Shown in pieces: positions 14,134 through 15,589 of a DNA stretch of 15,589 nucleotides. Location of the stretch: assembly GCA_036374175.1 (NCBI GenBank), contig DASUUH010000068.1:1-15589 (forward strand), given 5' to 3'. Under the pieces are notes generated by a model, which had not been told where the DNA came from, made no database searches, and worked only from the letters and a program-made list of their open reading frames with translations. This DNA is from JASLBX01 sp036374175 (lineage in GTDB: Bacteria; Actinomycetota; Actinomycetes; Jiangellales; Jiangellaceae). Both the position numbers and the translations under genes were made by a program. Position 1 is the stretch's first letter, and every line of letters starts with the position of its first letter.

Positions 14134-14938
14134 ATGACAAGTTCTCCGGAGACATTTCAGGTATCAGTTGAACAGGCCGAGGCGTACGAATCGATGTTCG
14201 TCCCGGCGCTGTTCGGCGAGTGGGCTGAGCCGCTCGTCGACGCCGCCGGCGTCCGGCCCGGCCAGCGGGTGCTCGATGTCGCGTGCGGCACCGGGGTGGT
14301 GGCGCGAACGGCCGCGGACCGGGTCGGCCGGCACGGTTCGGTAGTGGGCGTCGACATCAACGACGGCATGCTCGAGGTGGCCCGCCGGCTGCGTCCTGAC
14401 CTCGTATGGCGCCGGGCCGATGCAGCCGATCTGCCGTTCGCCGACGATTCGTTCGACGCGACCCTCTGCCAGGCGGCGCTGATGTTCTTCCCGGACCGGG
14501 TCGCTGCGCTCCGGGGAGATGGCACGGGTCACCACGGCGGGCGGGACGGTCGGCCTGCACGTGTGGGCGGGCCTTGATGCGCAGGCGGGATACGGGCCGT
14601 TGACGGACGTGGCCGCGCGGTACGCCGGTGCGGACGCGGTGAACCTGCTCGGCTCGTACTGGGTGCTCGGTGATCTCGACTTCGTGTCTCAATTAGCCGA
14701 CGCGGCCGGGCTGCGCGTCCAGCAGACGAAGACCCGGATCGGGACGGCCCGGTTGGCCTCGATCGACCACCTGGTAGAGACGGAGGTCAAGAGCACGCCG
14801 CTGGGCGAGCGGATAACCGACGACGTCTACCGGCGCATCGTCGACGGCGCACGGGAGGAGTTGCGAACCTTCGTGACGGGCACCGGAGAGGTGCGGCTGC
14901 CCATCACCGGCCACCTGATCACTGCTGTGCCGGCGTGA
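14134..14938 (+). pseudogene. Class I SAM-dependent methyltransferase, broken by a one-base frameshift
   Basis: Two overlapping frames together give one ~267-residue methyltransferase. The first frame (14134-14577) contains motif I 'VLDVACGTGVVARTA' (47-61), 'VVGVDINDGMLEVARR' and 'DLPFADDSFDATLCQAALMFFPD'. The second (from 14519 to the stop at 14938) continues with 'MARVTTAGGTVGLHVWAG', the expected strand after 'ALRE'. The junction is CCGGGGAGATGG at 14511-14522: removing one G from the G4 run 14513-14516 restores 'RVAALREMARVT', as in relatives. Left as is, translation ends at 14577 with an unrelated tail. ATG 14134 has GGGAGG 7 bases upstream and lies divergent from the LuxR gene. It could be a recent inactivation, a sequencing error or, less likely, a recoding site. 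The second half alone lacks the SAM-binding site. Confidence 0.82.
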
Positions 14939-15008
14939 TGGTCATCCGTCGATCGGGACGGTGCGCCGCCGGCTCCCGCAACGCCCGGATTGGTGCACCG
15001 AAACTTAC

Positions 15009-15096
15009 CAAGATCATGGTGCGGCCGGAGCAAGGTGCCGATTCATCCCATTTGCCGGGCAGATTGGGGCGTTACTCCGGCCGCACCATGATCTTG
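15009..15096. repeat. Long perfect hairpin (22-bp arms) in the convergent gap
   Basis: The arms at 15009-15030 and 15075-15096 are perfectly complementary over 22 bp and enclose a 44-base loop. Each arm carries GATCATGG or its complement, the core also present in the 2056-2136 element. The hairpin lies 8 bases beyond the stop of the LLM oxidoreductase and 70 beyond the methyltransferase stop, so it could act as a shared end-of-transcript structure. Long arms, large loop and lack of T-tracts argue for a REP/MITE-type element rather than a simple terminator. The rest of the 14939-15104 gap shows nothing recognisable. Confidence 0.75.
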
Positions 15097-15104
15097 AGAG
15101 CTGA

Positions 15105-15589
15105 TCACCCGCTGTCTCGAAGGTGCGGCGCGATGGTGGTCCAGAACTCGTCCACGCGCCCCTTGCCCTGCCCGGGCCAGCTGCAGATGATGTAGTCGAT
15201 GCCCTGGCCGACGAGATGTTCGGCGCTCGCGCGCATCTCGTCCAGCGACTCGGACAGCGACAGGGACGCAGCCCGCCGGATCGACCGCGGGTCGCGGCCG
15301 GCCTGCTCGGCCAGCCGGTCGAGCTCGGCGGACAGTTCGTCGTACGAACCGCGCCGGTTCGTGTGCCAGACGTCGGCAAAACGCGCAGCCAGCGGCAGAG
15401 TCCGGGTCCGCCCGGATCCGCCGATCCAGATCGGTGGCCGCGGGCTCTGCACGGGAAGAGGCCGCAGCTGAGCGTCGGCCAGGCCGACCCGTTTTCCCTG
15501 GTAGGAGACGACGTTTCCGGTGAACAGCCGAGTCGCGATCTCCAGCTGGTCTTCGAGCAGATCGAACCGCTCGCCCGTAGCCGGAAAGT
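15105..15589 (-). CDS. LLM-class F420-dependent oxidoreductase, C-terminal part
   Basis: The frame is open from the right edge to the stop at 15105-15107, giving ~161 residues of the C-terminal half of a luciferase-like (TIM-barrel) oxidoreductase; the start lies outside. Diagnostic segments are 'PATGERFDLLEDQLEI', 'LFTGNVVSYQGKRVGLADAQ', 'PVQSPRPPIWIGGSGRTRTL', 'AARFADVWHTN' and 'LVGQGIDYIICSWPGQG'. The 'PRPPIWIGG.G...L' strand and the 'AD.WN' motif belong to the F420-dependent branch (FGD/mer-like) that oxidises or reduces substrates using F420. With the Ddn-like protein at 7104 it supports an F420-producing host. The substrate cannot be told from this fragment. Confidence 0.9.
   Translation of the reverse strand, partial: FPATGERFDLLEDQLEIATRLFTGNVVSYQGKRVGLADAQLRPLPVQSPRPPIWIGGSGRTRTLPLAARFADVWHTNRRGSYDELSAELDRLAEQAGRDPRSIRRAASLSLSESLDEMRASAEHLVGQGIDYIICSWPGQGKGRVDEFWTTIAPHLRDSG

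Noticed and set aside
14519..14938. Second half of the methyltransferase as an independent gene starting at ATG 14519
   Set aside because: The GGGGAG before it abuts the ATG with no spacing, and the product would lack the SAM-binding fold; it is better explained as the shifted 3' part of one gene.

Overview
The window comes from a high-GC actinobacterium. The evidence is GC-rich third codon positions, frequent GTG starts, strong AGGAGG-type ribosome binding sites alongside apparently leaderless genes, two proteins of F420-associated families (a deazaflavin-dependent nitroreductase and an LLM-class oxidoreductase), and a glycerol locus laid out like the gyl locus of Streptomyces. I cannot name the genus. 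No tRNA, rRNA, CRISPR array, transposase or phage gene is visible, and no gene-free stretch exceeds 300 bases; the longest is the 257-base glpF/iclR divergent region.

Positions 1-7535 form a glycerol-utilisation region. After the 3' end of a cupin-domain protein (1-338), an operon on the minus strand runs glpF (4509-3712), glpK1 (3684-2167), glpD (2011-278). It encodes uptake, phosphorylation and oxidation of glycerol to dihydroxyacetone phosphate. Divergent on the plus strand are an IclR/GylR-type regulator (4767-5531), a second complete glycerol kinase glpK2 (5577-7088) and a small deazaflavin-dependent nitroreductase (7104-7535). The divergent region holds two copies, in opposite orientation, of a 15-bp palindrome that looks like the IclR operator. 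Midway between them lies a CRP-like site. The regulator appears leaderless, with one operator touching its -35 box, which suggests autorepression and joint control of both arms. An 81-bp hairpin element separates glpK1 from glpD, and the glpD 3' end overlaps the cupin gene antiparallel by 61 bp.

Positions 7560-10318 hold a likely efflux/modification module. A METTL7-like methyltransferase (minus) is divergent from a TetR regulator (plus), with a palindromic TetR-type operator between them. The TetR gene is translationally coupled to an ABC ATPase and an ABC-2 type permease.

Positions 10375-15589 carry independent accessory genes: an LtrA-family membrane protein (plus), a HAD-superfamily hydrolase (minus), a TPR-LuxR regulator (minus), a class I methyltransferase (plus) broken by one extra G in a G4 run, and the C-terminal part of an F420-dependent LLM oxidoreductase (minus) that continues past the window end. 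Between the last two is a hairpin with perfect 22-bp arms. It shares an inverted GATCATGG/CCATGATC core with the glpK1-glpD hairpin, so the two may belong to one REP/MITE-like family.

Most of the window is recognisable actinobacterial metabolism. The parts that deserve a second look are the two-operator plus CRP-like divergent region, the duplicated glycerol kinase with unusual residues beside its active site, the two related hairpin elements, and the single-base frameshift. I found no convincing novel multi-gene system.
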